From Anaerolineaceae bacterium oral taxon 439 (GTDB taxonomy: Bacteria > Chloroflexota > Anaerolineae > Anaerolineales > Anaerolineaceae), in the NCBI GenBank assembly GCA_001717545.1, contig CP017039.1, positions 1,116,001 to 1,180,000 of the forward strand: a stretch of DNA of 64,000 nucleotides, written 5' to 3'. Of the stretch, positions 1 to 8,724 are shown piece by piece. Each line of letters starts with the position of its first letter. The stretch's first letter is position 1. A program made the position numbers and the translations under genes. The notes beneath the pieces are model-generated. The model saw nothing but the letters and a program-made list of their open reading frames with translations. It had not been told where the DNA came from and searched no databases.

Positions 1-57
1 TGGCGGGGCTTCCTTCCGGGGTTGGACGACGCTCTTTCGGCGATCCGGAAACGTATG

Positions 58-76
58 GCCGGGGTTTTTCCCCGGC
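58..76 (+). terminator. GC-rich hairpin, possible weak terminator
   Basis: A 7-bp GC stem (58-64 with 70-76) closes a five-T loop. Only TTTC follows, so this is a poor intrinsic terminator, perhaps belonging to a gene outside the window. The rest of positions 1-290 holds no gene I can support. Confidence 0.3.
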
Positions 77-290
77 TTTCGCATAGGTTCCGTTTGGGGA
101 CGGTCTCCTCTTTTTTACATCCTGGCATGAACATTGCAACGTTTGATCATGTCGTTTCGGGATTTGGGGCGGAGTATTCTATCGGCTCGAACGAAAAATT
201 CCGGACGCGCAGGTTTGGCATTGATATTGCAACAAACTGAGAAAGAAAAACATTGGGGAATACTTTCGATAGAAAAAGAGGTAATTGACA

Positions 291-1823
291 ATGAAAAAAC
301 AAGCGCTTTCCATTTTATTGGCTCTGGTCCTGACCTTGAGCGTTTCCGCTTTCCCTGTTTTCGCGCAGTCGATCAGTGAAGGCGATGCCGTTGAATATTT
401 CGGCGTGATCGATGATTGGGGGATGGACGATCTGAACCTGTCGGGCGTGGATATGACCGGGATCGATCTGTCGGCTTTCGAATCGAAGAGCGCCGACGAT
501 CTGACGCTGGAACCGACGATTGTTGAAACCCCGTTCCCGGCGGCGGAGACGGACGCCGACGGGTTATCGGCGAAAACGATCCTGAATCCCGCGGCGGCTG
601 TCGGATCGGGTTCGTTCGTGCCCTGCGGCGACGGGAAGTTGAATATTGAATTAAAAATACCCAAGTTGGCTGCGCAGGTTCCCCCGGAAGGTACGGGCGG
701 GAATATCAAGAACGCGATCATCGTCAAGTCGATTAAGATTAAAAATATTTCCCTTGATCCTGTGCCTGTGTATGATCTGCAGGGCTGCAGCGTCTGCGAC
801 GGCGGCGGGAAGCTGAAGCTGAACGCGAGCGGCGACGCGGTTATCAAGGGCTGGGTCCGGGTGCCGGTGATTTATCCTGCCGCTCCTGTGACCTTGGACG
901 CGGATATTGTTTATGCGATGGGACCGTCCGCTCCGGATGTTTCGTTTACGATCGCCGCTGTGACGCTGAATCCGAAGTTGCCTGGCTTTTGTCAGGCGAA
1001 GTTAAATCCTACGGCCCAGAAGGCGACGTACGAGGATTGCGGCGGGAAGCTTTCCTATAAGGTTGACGTTAAGGTCCCCGCCAACTTGAAGTATGTTGTG
1101 CCGCTCGAGGTCTGGGTCAACGATACGGTGTATGAGGACTATATCTGCCGCTATACGGTCTTCGGCGCGTCGGGTTATCCGTTCGGCGGCGACTACTGCA
1201 CGCCCGGCTACCAGATCCCGCTCAAGGAAGGTCAGCGCATCCGCTTCGAAGCGATTATTCCGGACCTGGTGAATCCGATCGCTGAAGTGTCGGGCGGTGC
1301 GACGCCAGATGTCAAATGGCGCATGGGTGGGACGAAACCTCCGATTCTTACAACGACGGCGAACCCCGTTCCGGGGGACTGCAAGGCGAAGATCGTTCCG
1401 CTCCCGCCGTTAGAGCCGACGAATCCGGCGAAGGATAAACCGTTGAAGCCGTCGGGCTGGTACAACACGTACGAAAACGCGGTTGTCGGCCTGTATCAGA
1501 AATGCGGACGCTTCGCGGTAATGCAGATCCGCTTGCGTAACGATGGCGGCGAAACCGGGTACGTGACGCTCCCGGGCGCGGTCGCGGTCAACGGCGGAAC
1601 GCCGATCTCGTACTACTGGCTGTCCTCGACGGAACCGGAAAATGGAAAGGTTGCGATCGCTCCGGACGAAGTCGTGACGCTGCTGGGGAGGCTGTGGTTG
1701 ACGAATCTGACGAGTCAGACGCATAGCGACAGCCCGGTCAACGTCTCGGTCAATCTTGCTGAAATCGGAACGTTCATGAACGGCAAGCTGTATTCCGATA
1801 GAGTGAACTGGCGCTGCTACTAA
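291..1823 (+). CDS. Secreted protein of unknown function
   Basis: The 510-residue product begins with a clear Sec signal peptide: MKKQ, a hydrophobic stretch, then a cleavage-like VFAQ at about residues 22-26. I chose the ATG at 291 because AGAGG lies nine bases upstream; a TTG two codons earlier is less likely. The mature part has several short cysteine-containing blocks (for example GCSVCDGGG and EDCGGKLSYK) spaced through beta-rich sequence, which suggests tandem Ig-like domains stabilised by disulfides. I see no catalytic motif, membrane anchor or sorting signal. It stands alone, with a strong terminator 28 bases after the stop. I do not recognise a family. Surface or extracellular location is inferred from the signal peptide only. 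Confidence 0.8.
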   Translation: MKKQALSILLALVLTLSVSAFPVFAQSISEGDAVEYFGVIDDWGMDDLNLSGVDMTGIDLSAFESKSADDLTLEPTIVETPFPAAETDADGLSAKTILNPAAAVGSGSFVPCGDGKLNIELKIPKLAAQVPPEGTGGNIKNAIIVKSIKIKNISLDPVPVYDLQGCSVCDGGGKLKLNASGDAVIKGWVRVPVIYPAAPVTLDADIVYAMGPSAPDVSFTIAAVTLNPKLPGFCQAKLNPTAQKATYEDCGGKLSYKVDVKVPANLKYVVPLEVWVNDTVYEDYICRYTVFGASGYPFGGDYCTPGYQIPLKEGQRIRFEAIIPDLVNPIAEVSGGATPDVKWRMGGTKPPILTTTANPVPGDCKAKIVPLPPLEPTNPAKDKPLKPSGWYNTYENAVVGLYQKCGRFAVMQIRLRNDGGETGYVTLPGAVAVNGGTPISYYWLSSTEPENGKVAIAPDEVVTLLGRLWLTNLTSQTHSDSPVNVSVNLAEIGTFMNGKLYSDRVNWRCY

Positions 1824-1850
1824 GATTTCCTCCTTCCCATGTTTTTTTCA

Positions 1851-1875
1851 GCCGCTCGTGAGAGCGGCTTTTTTT
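1851..1875 (+). terminator. Intrinsic terminator of the secreted-protein gene
   Basis: A perfect 7-bp stem (1851-1857 with 1862-1868) with a GTGA loop is followed by seven T (1869-1875). It separates the upstream gene from the rpmH promoter. Confidence 0.9.
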
Positions 1876-1999
1876 CCGTTGGATCCGGCTTCTTTTTGCG
1901 TGGAGCGTTCTGAGCGGAGGCGTGGGATGAGCCGAGGCGGCTGACGATAGGATCCGCCGGCTGCCTGAATTGTTCGGATTACCCCTTCCTCGTGGAGAT

Positions 2000-2028
2000 T
2001 TGACCCGCGATGGGGAATGCGATATAAT
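2000..2028 (+). promoter_or_regulatory. Strong vegetative promoter of the rpmH operon
   Basis: TTGACC at 2000-2005 and TATAAT at 2023-2028 are separated by exactly 17 bp. The predicted transcript has a leader of about 165 nt before rpmH. No DnaA boxes are evident here and no dnaA lies upstream. The stretch 1876-2198 otherwise holds nothing I recognise. Confidence 0.85.
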
Positions 2029-2198
2029 TTGACCGTTAAACTCTCGTGAAAACGCGGGGTTTTTTGAAAGAGGCGATATCATGACCCGGTTTTGCAAAGG
2101 GCTCGAAGCGAACGTTTTGGAAAGCCTGATCATGCCGAACTTATCGCGGGGAACCCGTTCGAAAAGCTTCGCTGCTGAAAAAGCTGAAAGGAAAAGAA

Positions 2199-2372
2199 AT
2201 GGCAACGAAACGAACTTATCAACCTAAAAAGCGCCGCCGCTTACGCGTTCACGGATTCCGCGAGCGAATGGCTACCGCGGACGGGCGTCAGGTTTTGAAA
2301 CGCCGCCGCCTGCGCGGGCGACGCCGGTTAACCGTCTCGATGAACAACAGCACGAAACGAATTCGCTGGTAA
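2199..2372 (+). CDS. rpmH: Ribosomal protein bL34
   Basis: This 57-residue, very basic protein carries the bL34 core: [17 protein letters not shown], then [10 protein letters not shown] and [13 protein letters not shown]. It is a structural protein of the large ribosomal subunit near the exit-tunnel rRNA. GGAAAAG upstream supports the ATG. The order rpmH-rnpA-yidD-yidC-jag is the classical bacterial cluster. bL34 is usually 44-46 residues; this one has two extra N-terminal residues and about ten extra C-terminal residues ([10 protein letters not shown]) after the usual LTVS ending. Confidence 0.97.
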   Translation: MATKRTYQPKKRRRLRVHGFRERMATADGRQVLKRRRLRGRRRLTVSMNNSTKRIRW

Positions 2373-2425
2373 TTTCCGCTTTGGACCTCCCGCAATTCGG
2401 TTCAAACGCGCAGAGCAGCTGATCC

Positions 2426-2764
2426 TTGGAACGAAAGAAACGTCTGCACCGTTCAGATGATATCCAAAGGGTGAGACAGAAAGGGAAATCCTTTCCTCAC
2501 CCTCAATTTGTATTAATCGTTTCGAGCGGCGCGCCGGGCGCGGAGACGCTCGTCGGCGTTATATCGACGAAATCGGTCGGCGGGGCGGTCGAGCGCAATC
2601 GGTCGAAGCGTCTCCTTCGGGAGGCGGCGATCTGCCTCTTCCCGCGCATCCGTCCCGGACTCCATCTCGTCCTGATCGCGCGGAAAAAGATCCTCGACTC
2701 GGATTCGGGCGAGATTGCGCGCGAGTTGGAAAGAGCATGCGGAAAGGCGGGAATTCTTCTCTGA
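2426..2764 (+). CDS. rnpA: Ribonuclease P protein component
   Basis: The 112-residue basic protein carries the RNase P protein signature, including the RNR motif ([16 protein letters not shown], about residues 52-67). It binds RNase P RNA and assists 5' maturation of tRNAs. The start is a TTG at 2426, giving [16 protein letters not shown], the expected N-terminus for the family. It sits 53 bp downstream of rpmH in the same transcript. The partner RNA (rnpB) is also in this window, at 40.1 kb. Confidence 0.95.
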   Translation: MERKKRLHRSDDIQRVRQKGKSFPHPQFVLIVSSGAPGAETLVGVISTKSVGGAVERNRSKRLLREAAICLFPRIRPGLHLVLIARKKILDSDSGEIARELERACGKAGILL

Positions 2765-2877
2765 CCGGATCCGGCTCCGTTCCCAGGCTCCTCGGCGATC
2801 GTCATGTCCCGGCCGCGGCGGAATGCGGCTGTGCCGTGAATAACGATGAGTACGCGTCCGAACCGAAAATACGCGAC

Positions 2878-3114
2878 ATGCGGATTGGTCTGTCGACGTT
2901 GCCGGCGTGGTTCGGCTGTGTTCTGGTTCGCGTTTATCAGGCGACTTTATCCAAAATGCTTCCCTCAAATACCTGCCGCTTCTATCCGTCCTGTTCGCAT
3001 TACGCCTATCAGGCGATTTATAAGTATGGCCTGATTCTCGGGGGGACGATGGGTGTGTGGCGCGTGATGAGATGTAACCCGTTTAATCCCGGCGGTTTCG
3101 ACCCGGTTCCGTAG
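2878..3114 (+). CDS. yidD: Membrane protein insertion efficiency factor YidD
   Basis: The conserved YidD core is obvious: an amphipathic N-terminal helix ([14 protein letters not shown]), the cysteine pair in [14 protein letters not shown], and the C-terminal [13 protein letters not shown]. YidD is a small membrane-associated protein that helps YidC/Sec-dependent insertion. The frame is open further upstream: an ATG at 2737 would overlap rnpA by 28 bp, and a GTG lies at 2836. The extra sequence does not look like YidD, so I chose the ATG at 2878 (78 residues). No strong ribosome-binding site decides among the starts. Confidence 0.88.
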   Translation: MRIGLSTLPAWFGCVLVRVYQATLSKMLPSNTCRFYPSCSHYAYQAIYKYGLILGGTMGVWRVMRCNPFNPGGFDPVP

Positions 3115-3137
3115 GAGCTTCCGGCGAAAAGAGAACT

Positions 3138-4325
3138 ATGAAGAATAAGTTTACGTTAACGATTTTAGTTGTAATCCTCGGGGCGGTCCTGATGACCGGC
3201 TGCGGAGGAAATTCGGCGTTAAGCAACGCTTCGAGCTGGCCGGGACTTACGGAGGCGGACGGCGTCGTTTATACGGCGAACGCTTACACGGTCGAAGCGG
3301 TCCGCGGCGGCGAACGTCTCTGGTTTTATCCGAACGATCCGGAAGAGAAGGCGCGAGAGTTATTTTTCGCGAATCCGGTTATTGACAGCGGGCTCGTTTA
3401 CGCCGGTTCATATTCGAACCGTGTCCACGTTTTAGACGCGGAAACCGGTTCGCTCGAAGGGAAAATAACGCTTCCCGACGATAAGCATAAGCTCATCGCC
3501 CCGGTTGTCGTTACGGACGCGCTCGTCCTGATCCCGTCGAGCGATTCGACGCTTTACGCGTATCGGAAAGGCGAATACGGCCAACCGATCTGGAAAACGG
3601 CGCTGACGAACGAGCTTTGGCAGGCGCCGACCGTTCTTGACGGGACGGTTTACGCCGTCACGCTGGATAAGAAGATCCATACGATCAACCTTGCTGACGG
3701 GAAACTGATCCGGTCGGTCGGGACGGACGGCGCGATTATGGATGGGTTCACGGCGTCCGGCGGCAGGCTTTATTTCAGCACGTTCGGACGTAAGGTCGAG
3801 ATTTTGGATCCGGCGACGGGCGAGATAAAAACGCTCCTGAACGCCGAATCGGAATTCTGGGCTGCGCCGCTCGTGATCGGGGAAGCGCTGATCGCTGTCG
3901 ATTTACAGGGGACGATTTATGCCCGTTCGCTCGACGGCGCGGAGCTTTGGACGCGGACGAAGGCGTTCGGTGAGAGCGCGCGTGTGATCGCGCGTCCGGT
4001 TGCGCTTCCGAACGATCGGATCCTGATGATCAGCGCCGCTGGGGACATGAAGATTTACGATCTGGAAGGACGGTCGGAGGACGAGCGCTCGATTAACGCA
4101 ACCGTCCAGACCGCTCCGGTATCGGACGGGGACACGATTGTCGTCGCGCTCGTCGGCGGGGACGCGCTCCTGAAAGCGTACACGCCCGACCTGAAGGAAG
4201 ATTGGGTTTACGTCGGAACGGTTGACGCTAAGACGGAAGCGACGCGGACCGCCGCGGCGGAATCGAGCGCCGCCGGATCCACGTCCGGCGCTCCGGAAGC
4301 GATCGGGACCGCGGAAGGGAAATAG
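3138..4325 (+). CDS. PQQ-type beta-propeller lipoprotein
   Basis: The 395-residue product starts with a lipoprotein signal peptide and lipobox (LMTGC, Cys at about residue 22), so it should be anchored to the outer face of the membrane. The body consists of repeated blades with motifs such as VYAGSYSNRVHVLDAETGSL, VYAVTLDKKIHTINL and IYARSLDGAELW. These are typical of PQQ-like/BamB-like propellers, which usually act as scaffolds rather than quinoprotein enzymes. The C-terminus is Ala/Ser/Thr-rich. It lies directly between yidD and yidC, six bases before yidC, so a role alongside the membrane insertase is a reasonable inference. No enzymatic residues are visible. Confidence 0.85.
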   Translation: MKNKFTLTILVVILGAVLMTGCGGNSALSNASSWPGLTEADGVVYTANAYTVEAVRGGERLWFYPNDPEEKARELFFANPVIDSGLVYAGSYSNRVHVLDAETGSLEGKITLPDDKHKLIAPVVVTDALVLIPSSDSTLYAYRKGEYGQPIWKTALTNELWQAPTVLDGTVYAVTLDKKIHTINLADGKLIRSVGTDGAIMDGFTASGGRLYFSTFGRKVEILDPATGEIKTLLNAESEFWAAPLVIGEALIAVDLQGTIYARSLDGAELWTRTKAFGESARVIARPVALPNDRILMISAAGDMKIYDLEGRSEDERSINATVQTAPVSDGDTIVVALVGGDALLKAYTPDLKEDWVYVGTVDAKTEATRTAAAESSAAGSTSGAPEAIGTAEGK

Positions 4326-4331
4326 GGCGAC

Positions 4332-5261
4332 ATGTGGGAATCATTCGTAAATATTTTTATTAACATCCTCTTATATATCTATAAGCTGACCGGGAACTTC
4401 GGGATCGCGATTATCCTTTTCACGATTTTGATTAAGGTCGTGATCTATCCGCTGATGCGGTCGCAGATCAAATCCTCCGCCGCGATGATGGAGCTGCAGA
4501 AGTCGCCGGAATATATCGAGATGCAGGAGCGGTTCGGCGGCGATAAGGAAAAATTAGCGGAAGAGCAGATGAAGCTGTACCGTAAGGCGGGGGTGAATCC
4601 GACGGCGTCCTGCCTCCCGACGCTGATCCAGCTGCCGATTATTTTCGCGCTGTATCAGGCGATTATCGCGGCGATCGTCTCGACCCCGCTCGGAATGCTC
4701 GATTTATCGGAGCGCGTTTACACGAACTGGATCCGGATCGGCGAGATTTTCCCGATCAATCCAACCTTTTTATGGATGAACCTTGGACAGCGCGAGCGAT
4801 TATTCGTCGAAGGCATTCCGTTCGGCATCCCGGTCCTGGCGATTCTGGTTGTGCTGACGACGCTGCTGCAAACGCGGCTGACGCAGAATCAGACGCCCAG
4901 CGGCGGCGACGGGGGCGGAAGCGGGATGATGATGAGCGGGATGATGAATATTTACATGCCGCTGCTGATGGGGTATATGTCGTACACGCTGGCTTCCGGG
5001 CTGGCGCTGTACTTCCTGATTTCGAATATCTTTACAGTTTTGCAGTACGGCGTTGAAGGAAAGCTCGACTGGGCGGCGCTGAAATTCTGGGTCAGGCGGG
5101 AAGCGCCGAAGGCGGTCGCGAAACCGGTTCGCCGTCCCTCGACGGCGGGTCAATCGAAAGCGTCGACGGCAGCGCAGAAGCCAGCCGCGCCGGCCGATCC
5201 GATGAAGATCGATCCGAGCGAATTTAAGAATAAGAAGAAACCGAAGAAGAAGGTTCAGTAA
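4332..5261 (+). CDS. yidC: Membrane protein insertase YidC (Oxa1 family)
   Basis: The 309-residue polytopic protein has the Oxa1/YidC core. TM1 starts near residue 20 (GIAIILFTILIKVVIYPL) and contains the membrane-embedded positive region. A cytoplasmic coiled-coil loop follows (QKSPEYIEMQERFGGDKEKL), then KAGVNPTASCLPTLIQLPI and further TM segments. It has the short form without the large periplasmic domain, as in monoderm bacteria. A Met/Gly-rich loop (GGDGGGSGMMMSGMMN) precedes the last TM pair. The tail is basic and Ala/Pro-rich, ending KNKKKPKKKVQ, which suits ribosome contact. It inserts membrane proteins with or without Sec. Confidence 0.96.
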   Translation: MWESFVNIFINILLYIYKLTGNFGIAIILFTILIKVVIYPLMRSQIKSSAAMMELQKSPEYIEMQERFGGDKEKLAEEQMKLYRKAGVNPTASCLPTLIQLPIIFALYQAIIAAIVSTPLGMLDLSERVYTNWIRIGEIFPINPTFLWMNLGQRERLFVEGIPFGIPVLAILVVLTTLLQTRLTQNQTPSGGDGGGSGMMMSGMMNIYMPLLMGYMSYTLASGLALYFLISNIFTVLQYGVEGKLDWAALKFWVRREAPKAVAKPVRRPSTAGQSKASTAAQKPAAPADPMKIDPSEFKNKKKPKKKVQ

Positions 5262-5273
5262 GCGGGTGACGAT

Positions 5274-6158
5274 ATGCAGTTAAGAAAATTGGATTTTTTA
5301 GGCTCAACCGTAGAAGAAGCGATTGAAAAAGGGTTATCGATTTTTAATCGAACGCGCGACCATGTCGACGTGGAGGTTATCGATACGGGTTCGAAGGGGA
5401 TTTTCGGGATTGGCGCGAAGCCGGCGAAGGTCCGGATGAGCCTGAAACCGGGCGACAGGCTTTTCGACGACCCGGAAGAGGCGGAATTCGCGCTGGAGCC
5501 GGAGCCGGTCCCAGCGAAACCGGCGAAAAAGGAGGCCGAGCCTGCGCCGAAGAAGGAACGCGCCGCCGAAGCGCCGCAGCCCGAAGCCAGGACGGTTCCC
5601 GTCGGGAGCGTTTCCGCGCCCGTTGAGGACGAGGATGGGGATGACGAAGAGGTCAGGACGTATCCTGAGCGTATCGTCAACGAAAATTCGGTCGCGATCA
5701 CGATCGGTGTGGTAAAGGACCTGCTGGACCACATGCGCGTTAAAGCAACGGTCGAGGGCCGCATCGGCGTTCAGGAAATCGGCTCGAATCAGCCGTGTAT
5801 CCTGATCGATATCAAGGGCGACGATTTATCCTACCTGATCGGGCGGCAGTCGGAAACGCTGAACGCGTTCCAGTATATTACCGGCCTGATCGTTGGTCGC
5901 GAAAACGGCCACTGGGTCCCGATCCAGATCGATATCCAGGGTTATCGCGCCCGCCGCGAACGGCAGCTGCGCCAGATGGCGGTGCGCATGGCGGATCAGG
6001 TCGCGAAGAGCGGCCGGAAAATTTCGCTGGAGCCGATGCCCGGGCCGGAGCGGCGGATTATTCATATGATCCTGCGCGATCGGACGGACGTCTTCACGGA
6101 GAGCATGGGCGAGGAACCGAACCGGAAGGTCGTGATTTTACCGAAGCCCGCGGCCTGA
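5274..6158 (+). CDS. jag: RNA-binding protein Jag/KhpB (Jag-N, KH, R3H)
   Basis: The 294-residue protein shows the three-part Jag layout. The N-terminal Jag-N domain (about residues 1-55) contains GSTVEEAIEKGLSIF and KGIFGIGAKPAKV. A long acidic, Pro/Ala-rich linker follows (about 60-125), then a KH domain with the GDDLSYLIGRQSETLNAFQY region. The R3H domain ends in PGPERRIIHMILRD. Jag/KhpB binds RNA and in Firmicutes affects cell elongation and division. It closes the rpmH operon and is followed by a strong terminator. Confidence 0.95.
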   Translation: MQLRKLDFLGSTVEEAIEKGLSIFNRTRDHVDVEVIDTGSKGIFGIGAKPAKVRMSLKPGDRLFDDPEEAEFALEPEPVPAKPAKKEAEPAPKKERAAEAPQPEARTVPVGSVSAPVEDEDGDDEEVRTYPERIVNENSVAITIGVVKDLLDHMRVKATVEGRIGVQEIGSNQPCILIDIKGDDLSYLIGRQSETLNAFQYITGLIVGRENGHWVPIQIDIQGYRARRERQLRQMAVRMADQVAKSGRKISLEPMPGPERRIIHMILRDRTDVFTESMGEEPNRKVVILPKPAA

Positions 6159-6178
6159 GGAAGATTTAAGGCATGAAG

Positions 6179-6209
6179 GAGAGAACAACGCATCGTTCTC
6201 TCTTTTTTT
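6179..6209 (+). terminator. Terminator of the rpmH-jag operon
   Basis: An 8-bp perfect stem (6179-6186 with 6195-6202) with an eight-base loop is followed by seven T. It overlaps the last bases of the convergent minus-strand gene, so it may serve both directions weakly. Confidence 0.9.
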
Positions 6210-8694
6210 ATAGCCAGAAGCTGAAAGCGTAGCGGAGCCGTTCGAATTCCAGCGGATTGAAGGTTTTCAGCCAGACGTCGTCCCCGCTCAGCGAGAGCAG
6301 CGCGCCGATCATGACGGTCGTTACTGCGGCGGCAAAGAACAGGCGGTCCCGATCCTTCGCGCTCCCGCTCCCGCCAGCGGCCCCAACGGTACGTTCAGCA
6401 GGATTTTCAATCCAGGCCAGCCAGGCGCAGGCGGCGATGACGGCCAGAATCCAGCCGAAATCGATCAGGTAGCGGTAGATAACCGCCACCGCTGATGCCG
6501 TCAGCAGCATGCCTCCCGCGGCGAGCAGTCCGCCGATAATCAGCGGAGTCAGCTTCTTTTGGCGCAGCGTTTCCCAGACCGGCCCCAGCAGCGGCAGGCC
6601 GAGCATTAGCGGAAAGCCGAAGATTCCCGCCATGAAGGCTTCATGCACAAGGTAGCCGTTAAAAGGAAGCGGAATGAAACGCGCGGGTGCGATGAACGGG
6701 AATTCATAGCTGATCGCGAACGGATGAAACAGGTAGGCAAGCGCGCTGAGCAGCAGCGCGCCGGGAGCGGCCGAAAACGTTTCGCGCGATGCGTTGGGGA
6801 AGGAAAGCTGGTATCTGAAACCGAATTCGAGGATTGAACCGAAGCGCCGATCGTTATACCGCATTAAGACCGCGGCAACCATGAGAACGGGCAGCGCGAA
6901 CGCGGCCATCGCGGCGAGCAGCCATTTTTTCGCCGTCGGACGGGAACGCAGCCTGAATCCGATCTGGATCGCCAGGATCCAGAGAAAGGCGAAGACTGTC
7001 GTCGGACGGCAGCCGACCGCTGTCGATGCGCAGCACCCCGCGGCAAACGCGCTGAGGATAGCGGCGACGGTTTTCCGTCCGGAATCCTCAGCGCGGAAGA
7101 GCGCCGCCCCGCCGACCAGCGCGAAGTAAACCGCCCAAATCGAGAGCGCCATGCCGCTGACGATCGCCAACTCGTAGGTCAGCCCGCGGCGGAGCGCCCA
7201 GGCGACGTTGGACAGCGCGGTCACGGCAAGCGCAGCCAGGATCAGCGTCCCAAACGGCGCGCGCGGAAAAAAGATCGCGGCGATGCGCCTCATCAGCGCG
7301 AACAGCCCGATGATCGTCAGTATCGAAAAGATCAGGAGCGCGAATCCGACCGGGAGGTTCAGCCCGGTCAGCAGCTTGAACGGCAGGAACAGGAAAACAA
7401 CCGGTATCGCGCCGAAATACGAATAGTAACGTCCGTTGTAAAAGGCGCGGTCCCAAAAATAGGTAACGCCGTATCGCTGACGATAGGTAATATCGTAAGG
7501 ACGTTCCGCGCTCAGCAGGGAGTTGCTTGGACGATGCAGCAGCGAGAGGCTTCGTTCGAGGAACGCGTCGGTCATTTCGAAATAGATATCATAGCTTCCG
7601 TTTTCCGCCGCGTTGAGCCGGTTGATCTCAGCGATGACCTCCGCCGGTTCGGCTCGAAAATTGACGAGTCCGTCGCAGGTTGAGAGAAGCGTCCAGCCTG
7701 ATCCGACGCAGACTGCTGCGCAGCTCAACGCGTAAAATCCGTTCTGGAGACGGCTGCGCGGGTCATACGGTTGACGGTACAGCGCGCTTCCCGGAGCGAC
7801 GAGCAGCAGGAACCAGCAAGCGAAAAAGCAAAGCAGCAGCCGCGGCAGCGACAGATTGAGCGGAACTTTAACGTTCAGCAGGACGCGATTCAGCTCAAAT
7901 GCAAAATTGCTGGATTCGCTGACGTCCGGAAATCTCAGGCTGATCTTTCCGCTTTTCCCGACCGTTCGTACCGGGACGATCAGCGAGCGGGGGATCTCCG
8001 GCGTCAGCTGGACGGGATACGACTGATCGGCGAATTCGAACGCTTCATCGTTGATCCGGATTTCGGCGCGGGTCGTCGGCGCGTCGGCCCTGAATTCGAG
8101 TCGGATATTCCGGACTTTGGTTTCGTCGAAGTACATGACCAGCTGAAACGGACGGTCGAACGGACTGTAATTCGTGTAGCGCTGCGACGCGCGGTTGAAG
8201 TAGAAGCCTTCCGGGGCGAAGTTCCCGCGTTCGAGGGTGACCGTTTCGAGCCCTGGAACGGCGAGATGCTCGTAATGGCGCATGTTAAACAGGAAAAGCT
8301 CCAGATAGAGCGAAACGATCAGCGCGGCGAGCCCGGCCCGGAGGGCGAAAGAAAAAACCGAGGGGCAGGGCCGCGCTTTTTTTCGCCATACCCGGAAAAG
8401 GAAGCGCGCGCCCGTGAAAAAAGCGCTTCCGGTCAGCGCGCCGGCGAGAAAGATCTTCAGCGATGCCGGGTTGGGGAGACGCGTAAAACAGGAAAGCGTC
8501 GGCCGTCCGCATTTATAAATCGCTTCGAAGACGGCGATCCCGATCAGGCTGGCAGGAACGCCGGCCAGGCACGCGATCCATTCAGATCGCCGCCGCGCTT
8601 CCGGCGGCCCGTTGAGAGGGAATTGCGTCCGGAAAAAAGCCGCGCCGGCTGACGAAAACCCGGCGCAGATCAGGGCTAAGACCAGAAATCGCAT
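6208..8694 (-). CDS. Large polytopic membrane protein, glycosyltransferase-C-like
   Basis: The 828-residue protein begins with TM segments (about residues 1-125). An extracytoplasmic beta-rich domain follows (about 150-290, from ETVTLERGNFAPEGF to FELNRVLLNV), and then many more TM helices. The segment FYNGRYYSYFGAIPVVFLFL and the overall arrangement resemble GT-C-fold membrane proteins that use lipid-linked sugars, but I see no decisive acceptor or donor motif. It starts 30 bp after pheA in the same direction and is the last gene of a six-gene minus-strand run. Membrane location is clear; the enzymatic role is inference. Confidence 0.75.
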   Translation of the reverse strand: MRFLVLALICAGFSSAGAAFFRTQFPLNGPPEARRRSEWIACLAGVPASLIGIAVFEAIYKCGRPTLSCFTRLPNPASLKIFLAGALTGSAFFTGARFLFRVWRKKARPCPSVFSFALRAGLAALIVSLYLELFLFNMRHYEHLAVPGLETVTLERGNFAPEGFYFNRASQRYTNYSPFDRPFQLVMYFDETKVRNIRLEFRADAPTTRAEIRINDEAFEFADQSYPVQLTPEIPRSLIVPVRTVGKSGKISLRFPDVSESSNFAFELNRVLLNVKVPLNLSLPRLLLCFFACWFLLLVAPGSALYRQPYDPRSRLQNGFYALSCAAVCVGSGWTLLSTCDGLVNFRAEPAEVIAEINRLNAAENGSYDIYFEMTDAFLERSLSLLHRPSNSLLSAERPYDITYRQRYGVTYFWDRAFYNGRYYSYFGAIPVVFLFLPFKLLTGLNLPVGFALLIFSILTIIGLFALMRRIAAIFFPRAPFGTLILAALAVTALSNVAWALRRGLTYELAIVSGMALSIWAVYFALVGGAALFRAEDSGRKTVAAILSAFAAGCCASTAVGCRPTTVFAFLWILAIQIGFRLRSRPTAKKWLLAAMAAFALPVLMVAAVLMRYNDRRFGSILEFGFRYQLSFPNASRETFSAAPGALLLSALAYLFHPFAISYEFPFIAPARFIPLPFNGYLVHEAFMAGIFGFPLMLGLPLLGPVWETLRQKKLTPLIIGGLLAAGGMLLTASAVAVIYRYLIDFGWILAVIAACAWLAWIENPAERTVGAAGGSGSAKDRDRLFFAAAVTTVMIGALLSLSGDDVWLKTFNPLEFERLRYAFSFWL

Positions 8695-8724
8695 ACGCGC
8701 TGTGCCTTGAACACGCTCAGATTT

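Noticed and set aside
22-240. 72-codon frame at the window start
   Set aside because: No ribosome-binding site, mixed composition, and it contains the hairpin at 58-76; not supported as a gene.
1876-2198. Possible oriC next to rpmH
   Set aside because: The rpmH cluster often lies near the origin, but I found no DnaA-box cluster, AT-rich unwinding element or dnaA gene here.
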